Notes under the pieces: generated by a model
What the model was told of the DNA's origin: nothing
The model's database searches: none
Seen by the model: the letters and a program-made list of their open reading frames with translations, nothing else
In this document: in pieces, positions 15,937 through 25,336 of the stretch
Numbering within the stretch: position 1 is the first letter of the stretch
Layout of the letters: every line of letters starts with the position of its first letter
Program-made: the position numbers and the translations under genes
Source: Nonomuraea purpurea
GTDB taxonomy: Bacteria > Actinomycetota > Actinomycetes > Streptosporangiales > Streptosporangiaceae
Length of the DNA: 64,000 nucleotides
Direction: 5' to 3'
NCBI RefSeq assembly: GCF_042650645.1
Contig: NZ_JBHSBI010000003.1
Location: forward strand, 310,001-374,000

Positions 15937-17599
15937 CGGCCCGCCCCCGACATCCCCGGACGGCCCTGCGCGCACGCCCGCCGACGGTGGGGGAGCAGAC
16001 GGCCCTTGGGCGGGGGCCGCCGGAGGGCTGGCAGGGTTGGGCGTCAGTCCCGGGCGCGCGGCCGGGCCGATGATCCGGATGGCCGGGCCGCCGGAGCTGC
16101 CCTCGCCCCGCGCGGTCGCCGACCCCGGCGCGGAGGCGGCCGCCGTGGCCAAGGCGCTGCAGGCGGTGAGCGCCGACCTCGGCCTGCGCGCCGCCGCCGC
16201 GCAGGGCGAGGCGGCCGAGATCCTCGAAGCCCTCGCCATGATCGCCGACGACCCCATGCTCCTTGAGGACGCCGAAGGCCGGGCCCGCGACGGCATGGAC
16301 GCCGCCCACGCCCTGGAGGCCGCCTTCACCGGGCACCGCGAGGCCCTGGCCGCGCTGGGCGGCTACCTCGCCGAGCGGGCCGCCGACCTGGACGACCTCA
16401 AGCACCGGGCGGTGGCCTTCGCGCTCGACCTGCCGATGCCCGGCCTGCCCGCCCCCGGCCACCCGTACGTGCTGGTGGCCGAGGACCTCTCCCCCGCCGA
16501 CACGGCGGGCCTGGGCCAGGACGTCCTGGCGCTGGTCACCGAGCGCGGCGGGCCCACGAGCCACACCGCGATCCTGGCCCGGGGCAGGGGGCTGCCCGCG
16601 GTGGTGGCGTGCGCGGGCGTCATGGACCTGCCCGACGGCACGGTCGTGGGCGTGGACGGCGGCACCGGGGAGGTCGCCGCGGGCCTGAGCGCGCAGGAGG
16701 CGGCCGAGGTCATGGCCGCCGCCCGCGCCGAACGCCGGCGGCTGGCCGAGAGCCGCGGCCCCGGCGGCACCGCCGACGGCCACCCCGTCAAGCTCCTGCT
16801 CAACATCGGCTCGGCCGAGGACCTGCGCCCGGGCGCGGAGGGGGTGGGGCTGTTCAGGACGGAGTTCCTGTTCCTCGACCGTACGCGGGCGCCGTCGTTC
16901 GAGGAGCAGGTGGCCGCCTACGCGCAGGTGTTCGGGAACGAGGAGCACGTGATCGTGCGCACGCTGGACGCGGGCACCGACAAGCCGCTGCCGTTCCTCG
17001 GCCTGCCTCGGGAGGACAACCCGGCCCTGGGCGTGCGCGGCCTGCGCGTGGACCGGGTGCTGCCCGCCGTACTGGACACCCAGCTCGACGCGATCGCCGA
17101 GGCGGCGCGGGCGACGGGCGCGCGGCCGTGGGTGATGGCGCCCATGGTCACCACGGTCGCCGAGGCCGGCGACTTCTCCCGCCGCGCCCGCGAGAAGGGC
17201 ATCGTCACGGTGGGCGCGATGATCGAGGTGCCGGCCGCGGCGCTGCGGGCCGGCCGGCTGCTGCGGGAGCTGGACTTCCTCAGCATCGGCACCAACGACC
17301 TGGCCCAGTACACCTTCGCCGCCGACCGCCAGCACTCCACCCTGACCGACCTGCTCGACCCGCGCCAGCCCGCGCTCCTTGAGCTGATCGCGATCTGCGC
17401 GCGGGCGGGGCGGGAGGCGGGCAAGCCGGTCGGGGTGTGCGGCGAGGCGGCCGGCGATCCGGTGCTCGCGCCACTGCTGGTGGGGCTGGGGGTGACGAGC
17501 CTGTCGATGGCCGCCGTCAGCGTCCCCGCCGTGCGCGAGGCGCTGGCGGCGCTCACGCTGGAGGAGTGCCGCGCACGCGCCCGCACCGCCCTCGACTGA
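15929..17599 (+). CDS. ptsI: PTS Enzyme I (phosphoenolpyruvate-protein phosphotransferase)
   Basis: 556 residues. Phospho-histidine His212 in GGPTSHTAILARG; PEP-binding motifs LFRTEFLFLDR, DAGTDKPLPFLG, GAMIEVPAA and SIGTNDLAQY; C-terminal GVCGEAAGDP. It starts the PTS phosphorelay from PEP. The first ~33 residues are a Gly/Pro-rich extension before the usual LGVSPGRAAG start, so a later start is possible. Having ptsH and ptsI inside a substrate-specific operon makes the locus a self-contained PTS. Confidence 0.95.
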   Translation: MPDGPPPTSPDGPARTPADGGGADGPWAGAAGGLAGLGVSPGRAAGPMIRMAGPPELPSPRAVADPGAEAAAVAKALQAVSADLGLRAAAAQGEAAEILEALAMIADDPMLLEDAEGRARDGMDAAHALEAAFTGHREALAALGGYLAERAADLDDLKHRAVAFALDLPMPGLPAPGHPYVLVAEDLSPADTAGLGQDVLALVTERGGPTSHTAILARGRGLPAVVACAGVMDLPDGTVVGVDGGTGEVAAGLSAQEAAEVMAAARAERRRLAESRGPGGTADGHPVKLLLNIGSAEDLRPGAEGVGLFRTEFLFLDRTRAPSFEEQVAAYAQVFGNEEHVIVRTLDAGTDKPLPFLGLPREDNPALGVRGLRVDRVLPAVLDTQLDAIAEAARATGARPWVMAPMVTTVAEAGDFSRRAREKGIVTVGAMIEVPAAALRAGRLLRELDFLSIGTNDLAQYTFAADRQHSTLTDLLDPRQPALLELIAICARAGREAGKPVGVCGEAAGDPVLAPLLVGLGVTSLSMAAVSVPAVREALAALTLEECRARARTALD

Positions 17600-17661
17600 C
17601 GCCGCTCTGGACGGGACCGGCGTGGCCCCGGACGGCGCGCGTCACGGGCCGGTCGGCGGGT

Positions 17662-20160
17662 TCAGCCGGCCGGTTCCGGGTTGTGGGCCTTGAGGCTGAG
17701 TTCGCCGTTCCTGACGTCGATCGTCACCTTGCCGCCCTCGGCCACCTCGCCGGTCAGCAGCATCGTGGACAGCCGGTTGTCCACCTCCCGCTGCACGGTC
17801 CTGCGCAGCGGCCTGGCCCCGAACTCGGGCTGGTAGCCGCGCTCGGCCAGCCAGTCCTTGGCCGCCTCCGCGACCTCCAGGCCGACGTTCTGACCGCGCA
17901 GCCGCTGCCTTGTGCGTTCCAGCATCAGGTCCACGATCTGGCGCAGCTGGCCGCGGTCCAGCCGGTTGAAGATGATCGTCTCGTCGATGCGGTTGAGCAG
18001 CTCGGGCCTGATCGAGTGCCGCAGCAGGTCCATGAGCTGGTCGTGCAGGCGCTGGACGTCGCCCTCGGCCTCCAGGATGAGCTGGGCGCCGATGTTGCTG
18101 GTCATGATGACGATGGCGTGGGTGAAGTCGACCGTGCGGCCCTGGCCGTCGGTGAGGCGGCCGTCGTCGAGCATCTGCAGCAGGATGTTCATGACGTCGG
18201 GGTGGGCCTTCTCGATCTCGTCGAGGAGGATCACGCAGTGCGGGCGGCGGCGTACGGCCTCGGTGAGCTGGCCCGCCTCCTCATACCCGACGTATCCGGG
18301 CGGGGCGCCGATGAGCCGCGAGACCGTGTGCCGCTCCTGGAACTCGCTCATGTCGATGCGCACCATGTGGTCCTCGCCGCCGAACAGCGCGGCGGCCAGC
18401 GCCCTGGCCAGCTCCGTCTTGCCGACGCCCGTCGGCCCGAGGAACAGGAAGCTGCCGACCGGGCGGTTGGGGTCCGACAGGCCGGCCCTGGACCTGCGCA
18501 CGGCCTCGGCGATGGCCACCACGGCCTCGTCCTGGCCGATCACCCGCTGGTGCAGGTGCTCTTCCAGGCGCATGAGGCGTTCGCGCTCCTGCTGGGTGAG
18601 CTGGGTGACCGGGATGCCGGTGCGCCGGGAGACGACCTCGGCGATGTCCTCGACGCCGACCGTGGGAACGTTCTCCCGGCCGTCCCTGGCACGCTGCAGC
18701 TCCGGACGGATCTTGCCGATCTGCACGGTCAGTTCCTTGGCGCGGTCGTAGTCCTCCGAGGCGACGGCCTGGTCCTTGTCGCGGCTCAGTGAGTCGAGGC
18801 GTTCCTCCAGTTCGCGCACGTCGGTGCCGGGGGTGTGCGCCCGCAGCCGCACCCTGGCCGCGGCCTGGTCCATGAGGTCGATGGCCTTGTCGGGCAGGAA
18901 GCGGTCGGAGACGTAGCGGTCGGAGAGGTTCGCGGCGGCGTCGAGCGCCTCGTCGGTGATGCGGACGCCGTGGTGGGCCTCGTAGGCGTCGCGCAGGCCG
19001 CGCAGGATCTCGACCGTCTCCTCCACGGTCGGCTCGGCGACGAGGATCGGCTGGAAGCGGCGTTCGAGGGCGGCGTCCTTCTCGATGTTCTTGCGGTACT
19101 CGTCGATCGTGGTGGCGGCGATGACGTGCAGTTCGCCGCGGGCGAGTGCGGGTTTGAGGATGTTGGCGGCGTCCATGGCGCCTTCCGCCGCGCCTGCCCC
19201 CACCAGGTTGTGGACCTCGTCGATGAAGACGATGATCTCGTCGGAGTGCGCGCGCACCTCGTCGATGACCTTCTTGATGCGCTCCTCGAACTCCCCTCGG
19301 TACTTGGTCCCCGCCACCATCCCGGTCAGGTCGAGGGCGATGACGCGGCGGTCCTTGAGGAGGTCGGGGATGTCGCCGTTGACGATGCGCTGGGCGATGC
19401 CCTCGACGATCGCGGTCTTGCCGACGCCGGGCTCGCCGATCAGGCACGGGTTGTTCTTGGTGCGCCGCGACAGCACCTCGATGCACTGCTCGATCTCGTC
19501 CTCGCGGCCGACGACCGGGTCGATCCTGCCCTGCCTGGCCTCTTCGGTGATGTCGCGGCCGTACTCGTCGAGTGAGGGCGTGTCGCCGGCGCCTCGGCGG
19601 CCGTCGGCCGGGCGCGCCGCGCCGGACATGATGGCTTCCTGCAGCCTCTCCGGGGAGACCTGCTCGCGCAGCAGGCGCGAAGCACCCGAGTCGCGGTTGA
19701 CGGCGATGGCGAGCAGCAGGTGCTCGGGCCCGATGTAGGACGACCGCAGCGCGCGGGAGATCCGCTGGGCGTCGAGGACGACCCGTTTGGCGGCCGGTGA
19801 GAGCGTCGAGGGCGGCTCGGAGGGTTCGCCTGCGCCCGCCATCGCGTCGATGCGGTCGCGCAGGTGGCCGAGGTCCGCTCCGGAGGTACGCAGCAGCGAC
19901 TGGACGGCGTCGTTTTCGGCGAGCGCGTCGAGGAGGTCGATGACGTCCAGGTCGGGCGCGCCGCGCTGGGCCGCCGCCTCCAGCGCCCCGCTGAGCGCCT
20001 CCTTGGCCGAGTCGCTGAGCAGCCGGCCCAGGTCCACGCGCTGAACGCTGGGCCGGGACGGCGGCCAGCCCTCCATCTCGCCGAACATCCGGCCGGTGAG
20101 CTCTTCGAAGCTTCGGAACGGGTCTCCGCCAAAGAACGACCTGAACGGCACATCCGACAT
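17662..20160 (-). CDS. ClpC-like AAA+ ATPase (Hsp100 family)
   Basis: 832 residues with a degenerate N-terminal Clp domain, first AAA module (Walker A GEPGVGKTAI, Walker B VFIDEVHN), a short middle domain and second AAA module (GPTGVGKTEL, ILLDEIEKAHP, arginine-finger region). The middle insert is short and UVR-like (DYDRAKELTVQIGKI), closer to ClpC than to ClpB with its long coiled coil. The N-terminal 60 residues (FGGDPFRSFEELTGRMFGE) are unlike the housekeeping ClpC, so this is probably a second, specialised Clp ATPase. A ClpP-binding loop is not obvious. Confidence 0.88.
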   Translation of the reverse strand: MSDVPFRSFFGGDPFRSFEELTGRMFGEMEGWPPSRPSVQRVDLGRLLSDSAKEALSGALEAAAQRGAPDLDVIDLLDALAENDAVQSLLRTSGADLGHLRDRIDAMAGAGEPSEPPSTLSPAAKRVVLDAQRISRALRSSYIGPEHLLLAIAVNRDSGASRLLREQVSPERLQEAIMSGAARPADGRRGAGDTPSLDEYGRDITEEARQGRIDPVVGREDEIEQCIEVLSRRTKNNPCLIGEPGVGKTAIVEGIAQRIVNGDIPDLLKDRRVIALDLTGMVAGTKYRGEFEERIKKVIDEVRAHSDEIIVFIDEVHNLVGAGAAEGAMDAANILKPALARGELHVIAATTIDEYRKNIEKDAALERRFQPILVAEPTVEETVEILRGLRDAYEAHHGVRITDEALDAAANLSDRYVSDRFLPDKAIDLMDQAAARVRLRAHTPGTDVRELEERLDSLSRDKDQAVASEDYDRAKELTVQIGKIRPELQRARDGRENVPTVGVEDIAEVVSRRTGIPVTQLTQQERERLMRLEEHLHQRVIGQDEAVVAIAEAVRRSRAGLSDPNRPVGSFLFLGPTGVGKTELARALAAALFGGEDHMVRIDMSEFQERHTVSRLIGAPPGYVGYEEAGQLTEAVRRRPHCVILLDEIEKAHPDVMNILLQMLDDGRLTDGQGRTVDFTHAIVIMTSNIGAQLILEAEGDVQRLHDQLMDLLRHSIRPELLNRIDETIIFNRLDRGQLRQIVDLMLERTRQRLRGQNVGLEVAEAAKDWLAERGYQPEFGARPLRRTVQREVDNRLSTMLLTGEVAEGGKVTIDVRNGELSLKAHNPEPAG

Positions 20161-20252
20161 TGGCTCTCCCCCTCTCGCTCAGGGGACATCTAGCCGCATA
20201 TGCCGCATTTCATAGCAAGTATTCGGCAAAGCCTCCCGCCCCGGGAACGCCG

Positions 20253-20891
20253 TCACTCCGGCGCGACGAGCTCGCTGATGGGCGTGTCCCCGGAGACGAG
20301 TTCGAGAGTCTGGCCGACCGTGCCCGAGCCTGTCAGCAAGGCGACGATGACGGCGGCCACGTCGTCGCGCGGCACCGAGCCGCGAGGCGCCTGCGGGACC
20401 AGCTTCACCAGGCCCGTACCAGGCTCGTCGGTCAGGTGGCCGGGACGCAGGATGGTCCAGTCGAGGTCGCGGCGGCGCAGGTCGTCCTCGGCCTCGGTCT
20501 TGGCCCTGATGTAGGCGGCCCAGACCTCGTCGCCGCCCGCCGGGGGCTTGCCCGCGCCCATGGAGGAGATCTGGACGAACCTGCGTACTCCCGCTTGTTC
20601 CGCCGCGTCGGCGAGCAGCACGGACGCGGCCCTGTCGACGGTGTCCTTGCGGGCCGCGCCGCTGCCCGGCCCCGCGCCCGCCGCGAACACCACGGCGTCG
20701 GCGCCCTCGACGATGCGCCGCACCTGTTCAAGGTCCGCTCGCTCCAGGTCGCACACCACGGCCTCGGCCCCGGTGGCCTCGACGTCGGCGACGTGAGCCG
20801 GGTTGCGCACGATGCCGACGGCGCGCGATTTCAGGCGCCGTTCCAGGCGGAGCGCGATCTTCCCGTGCCCACCCGCGATGATGATCCGCAT
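20253..20891 (-). CDS. Atypical SDR, NAD(P)H-binding reductase
   Basis: 212 residues. N-terminal Rossmann motif IIAGGHGKIALRL (GxxGxxG type), then VVFAAGAG and ILRPGHLTDEPGTG, as in NmrA/SDR_a5-like proteins of the YwnB/YtfG kind. These use NAD(P)H for small reductions or redox sensing. It faces away from the HAD gene with only 24 bp between start codons. Confidence 0.85.
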   Translation of the reverse strand: MRIIIAGGHGKIALRLERRLKSRAVGIVRNPAHVADVEATGAEAVVCDLERADLEQVRRIVEGADAVVFAAGAGPGSGAARKDTVDRAASVLLADAAEQAGVRRFVQISSMGAGKPPAGGDEVWAAYIRAKTEAEDDLRRRDLDWTILRPGHLTDEPGTGLVKLVPQAPRGSVPRDDVAAVIVALLTGSGTVGQTLELVSGDTPISELVAPE

Positions 20892-20915
20892 AGTCGTCCA
20901 TGGTGTCATGGACCC

Positions 20916-21608
20916 ATGCAGGACTTCCCGGAGGCTCCCACGCCCGCGTTTCTCTTCGACCTGGACGGCACCCTGATCGACAGCGTCTACCAGCACGTCA
21001 TCGCGTGGCGGCAGGCGCTGTCCGGGATGGGCATCGACCTGTCGGTGTGGCGCATCCACCGCCGCATCGGGATGAGCGGCGGACTGTTCGTCAGCGCACT
21101 GCTGCGCGAGACGGGGCTCAAGCTGTCGCGCGAGCAGATCGACGAGTTGCAGACGACGCACGCGCAGGCCTACGAGCAGCAGGTCGGCTCCGTCAGGCCG
21201 CTGCCGGGCGCGGCCGAGCTGCTGGCGGAGCTGACCTCGCGCACCATACCGTGGGCGATCGCGACCAGCGGTTACGCCCGCACGGCGCGGCTGTCGCTGG
21301 GCATGCTGGGCCTGCCGGACGACACGCCGATGGTCACCCGCGACATGGTGCGCCGCGCCAAGCCGGACCCCGACCTGTTCCTCGCCGGTGCGGCGCTCGT
21401 CCGGGTGGACCCCGCGCATGCCATGGTGGTGGGCGACAGCGTCTGGGACCTGCTCGCCGCCCGCAGGGCCGGCGCGCTGGGCATCGGGTTGTTGTCAGGC
21501 GGGTACGGCAGGGACGAGCTCGAACGGGCCGGGGCCTTCAGGGTCTACGCCGATCCGGCGGACATGCTGGGCAGGCTCGACGAGCTGGGGGTGCGATTGT
21601 CCGACTGA
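20916..21608 (+). CDS. HAD-superfamily phosphatase
   Basis: 230 residues. HAD motif I FDLDGTLIDS (nucleophile Asp16), helical cap, motif II TSGYAR, motif III Lys in RRAKPDPDLF, motif IV VVGDSVWDLLAAR. Closest in pattern to phosphoglycolate or beta-phosphoglucomutase-like phosphatases. The long open frame upstream is non-coding; the ATG at 20916 opens the conserved region. It precedes 6-phosphogluconate dehydrogenase and may be co-transcribed. Confidence 0.9.
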   Translation: MQDFPEAPTPAFLFDLDGTLIDSVYQHVIAWRQALSGMGIDLSVWRIHRRIGMSGGLFVSALLRETGLKLSREQIDELQTTHAQAYEQQVGSVRPLPGAAELLAELTSRTIPWAIATSGYARTARLSLGMLGLPDDTPMVTRDMVRRAKPDPDLFLAGAALVRVDPAHAMVVGDSVWDLLAARRAGALGIGLLSGGYGRDELERAGAFRVYADPADMLGRLDELGVRLSD

Positions 21609-21670
21609 AACTGGAATACCCGCCGAACCCCCGAAGCTGGATCATGCGTATCCCCCACAGAGGAGCTTTG

Positions 21671-23095
21671 ATGGACTTGGCAGACATCGGCGTCACCGGC
21701 CTGGCCACCATGGGGCGCAATCTGGCCCGCAACCTGGCCAGGCACGGGTACGCAGTGGCGGTGCACAACCGCTCGCACAGTCGCACGCAGCAGTTGGTCA
21801 GGGAGTTCGGCGGTGAGGGCACGTTCGTGCCGTCGGAGGACCTGGCCGCGTTCGTGGCCTCGCTGAAGCGGCCGAGGCGGGCGATCATCATGGTGAAGGC
21901 GGGTGCGGGCACCGACGCGGTGATCGACCAGCTCGCCGACCTGATGGAGCCGGGCGACATGGTCGTCGACGGCGGCAACGCGCACTTCGAGGACACGCGG
22001 CGGCGCGAGGCGGCGCTGCGGGAGCGGGGTCTCCACTTCGTCGGCACCGGCATCTCGGGCGGCGAGGAGGGCGCGCTCAACGGGCCCAGCATCATGCCGG
22101 GCGGGTCGAAGGAGTCGTGGGAGGCGCTCGGGCCGATCTTGCAGGACATTTCGGCCAAGGTGGACGGGGTGCCGTGCGCGGTGCACGTGGGCCCCGACGG
22201 TGCCGGACATTTCGTGAAAATGGTCCACAACGGCATCGAATATTCGGACATGCAGCTCATCGCGGAGTCGTACGACCTGCTCCGCCAGGCCCTGGGGGCG
22301 TCCCCGGCCGAGCTGGCCCAGGTGTTTCGGGAGTGGAACCAGGGGGAGCTGAACTCGTACCTGATCGAGATCACCGCCGAGGTGCTCGAGCAGGTCGACG
22401 CCGAGACGGGCAAGCCGTTCGTGGACGTCGTGGTCGACCAGGCCGAGCAGAAGGGCACCGGGCGCTGGACCGTGCAGAGCGCCCTCGACCTGGGAGTTCC
22501 CGTGACGGGCATCGCGGAGGCGGTCTTCGCCCGCGCGCTGTCCGGCCACCCGGAGCAGCGCGCCGCCGCCGCGTCCCTCGAAGGGCCCGCCCTGTCGGGC
22601 ACCGAGGGACGCGAGCTCATCGAGGACGTGCGGCAGGCCCTGTACGCCTCCAAGATCGTCGCCTACGCCCAGGGCTTCGACCAGATGGCCGCCGCCTCCA
22701 AGGAGTACGGCTGGGACCTGGAACTGGGGGCGATGGCCACGATCTGGCGGGGCGGCTGCATCATCAGGGCCAAGTTCCTGGACCGGATCCGGGCCGCCTA
22801 CGACGCCAACCGTGAGCTGCCGACGCTCCTGGCCGACCCGACCTTCGCGGGGGCGGTGAACCTCGCCCAGGACTCCTGGCGGCGCGTCGTCACCACCGCC
22901 GTCCGGATCGGGGTGCCGACGCCCGGGTTCTCCTCGGCGCTGGCGTACTACGACGGGCTCCGCCGCGATCGGCTGCCCGCGTCGCTGGTCCAGGGGCTGC
23001 GCGACTACTTCGGGGCGCACACCTATCACCGGGTGGACAAGGAGGGCGCCTTCCACACGGACTGGTCCGCCGACCGCACGGAACACCCCGCCTGA
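21671..23095 (+). CDS. gnd: 6-phosphogluconate dehydrogenase, decarboxylating
   Basis: 474 residues, the usual length of the NADP-dependent form. Oxidises 6-phosphogluconate to ribulose-5-phosphate in the pentose phosphate pathway. Visible: GLATMGRNLARNL nucleotide fold, DGGNAHFEDT, GTGISGGEEGA, the catalytic Lys in HFVKMVHNGIEY, and RGGCIIRAKFL. The ATG at 21671 follows AGAGGAG; the frame continues upstream but that is the HAD gene's shadow. Confidence 0.97.
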   Translation: MDLADIGVTGLATMGRNLARNLARHGYAVAVHNRSHSRTQQLVREFGGEGTFVPSEDLAAFVASLKRPRRAIIMVKAGAGTDAVIDQLADLMEPGDMVVDGGNAHFEDTRRREAALRERGLHFVGTGISGGEEGALNGPSIMPGGSKESWEALGPILQDISAKVDGVPCAVHVGPDGAGHFVKMVHNGIEYSDMQLIAESYDLLRQALGASPAELAQVFREWNQGELNSYLIEITAEVLEQVDAETGKPFVDVVVDQAEQKGTGRWTVQSALDLGVPVTGIAEAVFARALSGHPEQRAAAASLEGPALSGTEGRELIEDVRQALYASKIVAYAQGFDQMAAASKEYGWDLELGAMATIWRGGCIIRAKFLDRIRAAYDANRELPTLLADPTFAGAVNLAQDSWRRVVTTAVRIGVPTPGFSSALAYYDGLRRDRLPASLVQGLRDYFGAHTYHRVDKEGAFHTDWSADRTEHPA

Positions 23096-23105
23096 GCGGA
23101 GTCCC

Positions 23106-23133
23106 GGCCCCGGTCGCCATCCCGGCCGGGGCC
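23106..23133 (+). terminator. Possible terminator after gnd
   Basis: GGCCCCGG (23106-23113) and CCGGGGCC (23126-23133) form an 8-bp stem just past the gnd stop. It is short and lacks a U-tract, so this is tentative. Confidence 0.4.
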
Positions 23134-23327
23134 CGGCGCCTCCCGCGATCGCTCACCTCGGGGTGATCATCGTGGTCGCCCGGGAGCGTACTGCGCACCA
23201 CCGGCACCCTCCCTACCTGACCCCCGTGTCGGACGGCCCTTCAGATCGTAGTCAGGGAGTAACGCAAAGCCCGCCTTGACGATGTTCTCGATAATTGGTG
23301 CGGTCGTGCAGACGGGCGGTTTGGAAC

Positions 23328-23930
23328 GTGACAGTGCCACCGGTTGAGCCGAGGAAGTCCTACCGTGTCCAGATCATCGTGGCGGTCATCGGCGCGTGTG
23401 CCGTAGTCCTCGCGGCGCTCATCCCGGTGGCCCTCGCCCAGTTGACCAAACCCGAGCCGACCCCCACCCCGACGCCGGTCTCCGGCTCCTCCCCGGTGTC
23501 ATCGCCCCCGGCCGACCCGCCCACCCCCGAGACCACCGAGCCGCCCAGGCAACCGGCCGCGGATGAGGGTATCTCCGTCCCCGAGGACTACCGCGGCACC
23601 TGGAGCGGCACCATCGTCTGGAGGGCTCCCATGCAGGGGTCCTACACCACGACGCTCACCATCACGGCGGGCTCGCTGGGGACGATGGTCGGCCAGTTCA
23701 GCGCGGCGAACGGGACCTGCAGGGGCGCTGTGTGGCTGGTGTCCGGCGGCGGGCCGATCGTCGTACGCCTGCAGACGACCTACGACGGCGGCGGCTGCTC
23801 CCAGGTCGCCGACGCGAAGCTGACCCTCAATGACGACGAGTTGGCGTACGATCTCGTCGCCGCCACGTTCGTCAACGGATATGTGAATTCGCCCTCACCG
23901 CCCGCCCAAGGGGTGCTGAAGCAGGAGTGA
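23328..23930 (+). CDS. Membrane-anchored secreted protein of unknown function
   Basis: About 200 residues from a GTG at 23328 (GTG at 23334 is also possible). One membrane segment (IIVAVIGACAVVLAALIPVA, about residues 14-33), a Pro/Thr/Ser-rich linker (about 40-80), then an extracytoplasmic domain starting DYRGTWSG with two cysteines (GTC and GGGC) that could pair. The C-terminal domain has the beta-rich look of lipocalin or calycin-like surface modules. Function unknown. Confidence 0.7.
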   Translation: MTVPPVEPRKSYRVQIIVAVIGACAVVLAALIPVALAQLTKPEPTPTPTPVSGSSPVSSPPADPPTPETTEPPRQPAADEGISVPEDYRGTWSGTIVWRAPMQGSYTTTLTITAGSLGTMVGQFSAANGTCRGAVWLVSGGGPIVVRLQTTYDGGGCSQVADAKLTLNDDELAYDLVAATFVNGYVNSPSPPAQGVLKQE

Positions 23931-23952
23931 GCCGGCGCGCCGGCGAAGGGTG

Positions 23953-24765
23953 TCAGCGGCCGATGGGCGTGGCGGCGGCCACCGCCGTGACCAGGCAGAA
24001 GCCGATCGGCCCGGTCGTGTCGTGCAGGGTGACCTGGCCTGTCGCGACGCCGTCCGCGTTCAGGTGGCCCGTCGACTCCATCCCGACGAGGTCGTCGGCG
24101 GGCAGCCGGGCCAGCGTCAGTGTGTAGTCGGCGTTGATGAACCGCAGCCCGTCCGGCCCGGCGTTGCTCAGCGGGCTGGCGAAGTCGGCCGCCAGCGCCA
24201 CGCGGACGAACGGCGTCAACGGCTCCCCGTCCACCAGCGGGTACGTCTCGCGCATCCACATCCGCCCCGGCCCCGGCGCGCCCCAGGCGGTCAGCCGCCA
24301 CAACTCGAAGGGCGGCGTCCATCCTTCTTCGCGTGCCGGCGGGCTCTGTGGCGGGCGTTCGTCCCAGGAGGGTGTCACGATCGACTGGCGGCCGTCCGGC
24401 TGGTCGCTCTGCCGCAGCATGACGGCGCTGGCCCGCCCGATCACCCCCTGGTCGGTGGAGATCGTCGCGTCGGCCACCCGGATCCGGCGTCCGTCCCTGA
24501 CCAGGGAGGTCTCCACCGTCACCGGGAGCATCGGGCTGTTGCGGAACAGGTCGACGGTCAGCCGGGCGAAGCGCAGCCCCGGCTGGGCGTGGTCGCGCTC
24601 GATGGCGCGGGCGGCCAGCCCGCCGAGCAGGCGGCCGTGGAGCATGTCGGGCGACCAGGGGCCGCGGGCGTGCGGGGCGGGCACGAGTTCGCCCTGCTTC
24701 TGGGTGAAGAACGGCTCGTCCGCGAAGAACGTGGCGGGCGGGGAGAACACTGACGTCGACGACAC
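23953..24765 (-). CDS. Acyl-CoA thioesterase-like (TesB / thioesterase-superfamily) protein
   Basis: About 270 residues from GTG 24765; the start is uncertain because no good ribosome site is seen and the frame reaches 24930. A double-hotdog layout is suggested by the N-terminal GPWSPDMLHGRLLGGLAARAIE, the middle LFRNSPMLPVTVET and the C-terminal FINADYTLTLARLPADDLVGM plus GQVTLHDTTGPIGF. These are typical of actinobacterial TesB-like thioesterases acting on CoA esters. Substrate unknown. Confidence 0.75.
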   Translation of the reverse strand: MSSTSVFSPPATFFADEPFFTQKQGELVPAPHARGPWSPDMLHGRLLGGLAARAIERDHAQPGLRFARLTVDLFRNSPMLPVTVETSLVRDGRRIRVADATISTDQGVIGRASAVMLRQSDQPDGRQSIVTPSWDERPPQSPPAREEGWTPPFELWRLTAWGAPGPGRMWMRETYPLVDGEPLTPFVRVALAADFASPLSNAGPDGLRFINADYTLTLARLPADDLVGMESTGHLNADGVATGQVTLHDTTGPIGFCLVTAVAAATPIGR

Positions 24766-24853
24766 AGAATCAGATTCTAGAGGAGAGACCTTGAGGTCGA
24801 GCTGCAGGCGACCCCGGTGGATTTCCGTCCGGCAGGGGCCGTAGGCTCCAGCA

Positions 24854-25285
24854 ATGCGAGATCTAGGTGAGGACCCCCGGCCCGCCCGGGGCGCGGTACG
24901 CGAGATCCATTCCCTCAGCTCCCCCGCCACCCTGGCCTACTCCCCCGACCTCGACGGCCTCGCCGATCCGGGGGAGATCGTCTGGGCCTGGGTGCCGTAC
25001 GAGGAGGATCCGGAGCGGGGCAAGGACCGCCCGCTGCTGATCGTGGGCCGCACCGGGCGCCGGCTGCTGGGCCTGATGTTGTCCAGCAAGGGCGACGACG
25101 ATCCCGACTGGCTGGAACTGGGAGCATGGGAGCGGGACGGCCGGACGTCGTATGTACGGCTGGACCGCGTCTTCGTCCTCGACGAGGACGACATCCGGCG
25201 GGAGGGGGCCGTGCTCGACCCCGACCGGTTCGCCCGGGTGGCGGCCCGGCTGATGAAAACCCACGGCTGGCAGGTCGCCAGGTAG
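24854..25285 (+). CDS. PemK/MazF-family toxin-like protein
   Basis: 143 residues. The PemK/MazF core is visible in DPGEIVWAWVPYEEDPERGKDRPLLIVGR followed by LLGLMLSSKGDDDPDWLELG. Classical members are mRNA interferases paired with an antitoxin. No antitoxin gene adjoins it, so it is either an orphan or one of the solitary actinobacterial homologues whose toxicity is unproven. Confidence 0.8.
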   Translation: MRDLGEDPRPARGAVREIHSLSSPATLAYSPDLDGLADPGEIVWAWVPYEEDPERGKDRPLLIVGRTGRRLLGLMLSSKGDDDPDWLELGAWERDGRTSYVRLDRVFVLDEDDIRREGAVLDPDRFARVAARLMKTHGWQVAR

Positions 25286-25336
25286 CGGGGCGAACCCGGC
25301 ATCGGCCCAGCTCACCTCGGCTGCGATCATTGATTC

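Noticed and set aside
20900..21670. 731-residue frame that would fuse a protein to 6-phosphogluconate dehydrogenase
   Set aside because: The upstream part lies in the wrong frame of the HAD gene and is Arg/Gly-rich nonsense; gnd has a clear start at 21671.
23276..23295. TTGACG followed by GATAAT as a promoter of the membrane-anchored protein gene
   Set aside because: The gap between the two hexamers is only 8 bp, too short for a -35/-10 pair.
24854..25285. Complete toxin-antitoxin module around the MazF-like gene
   Set aside because: No small antitoxin-like ORF with an ATGA-type overlap adjoins it on either side.
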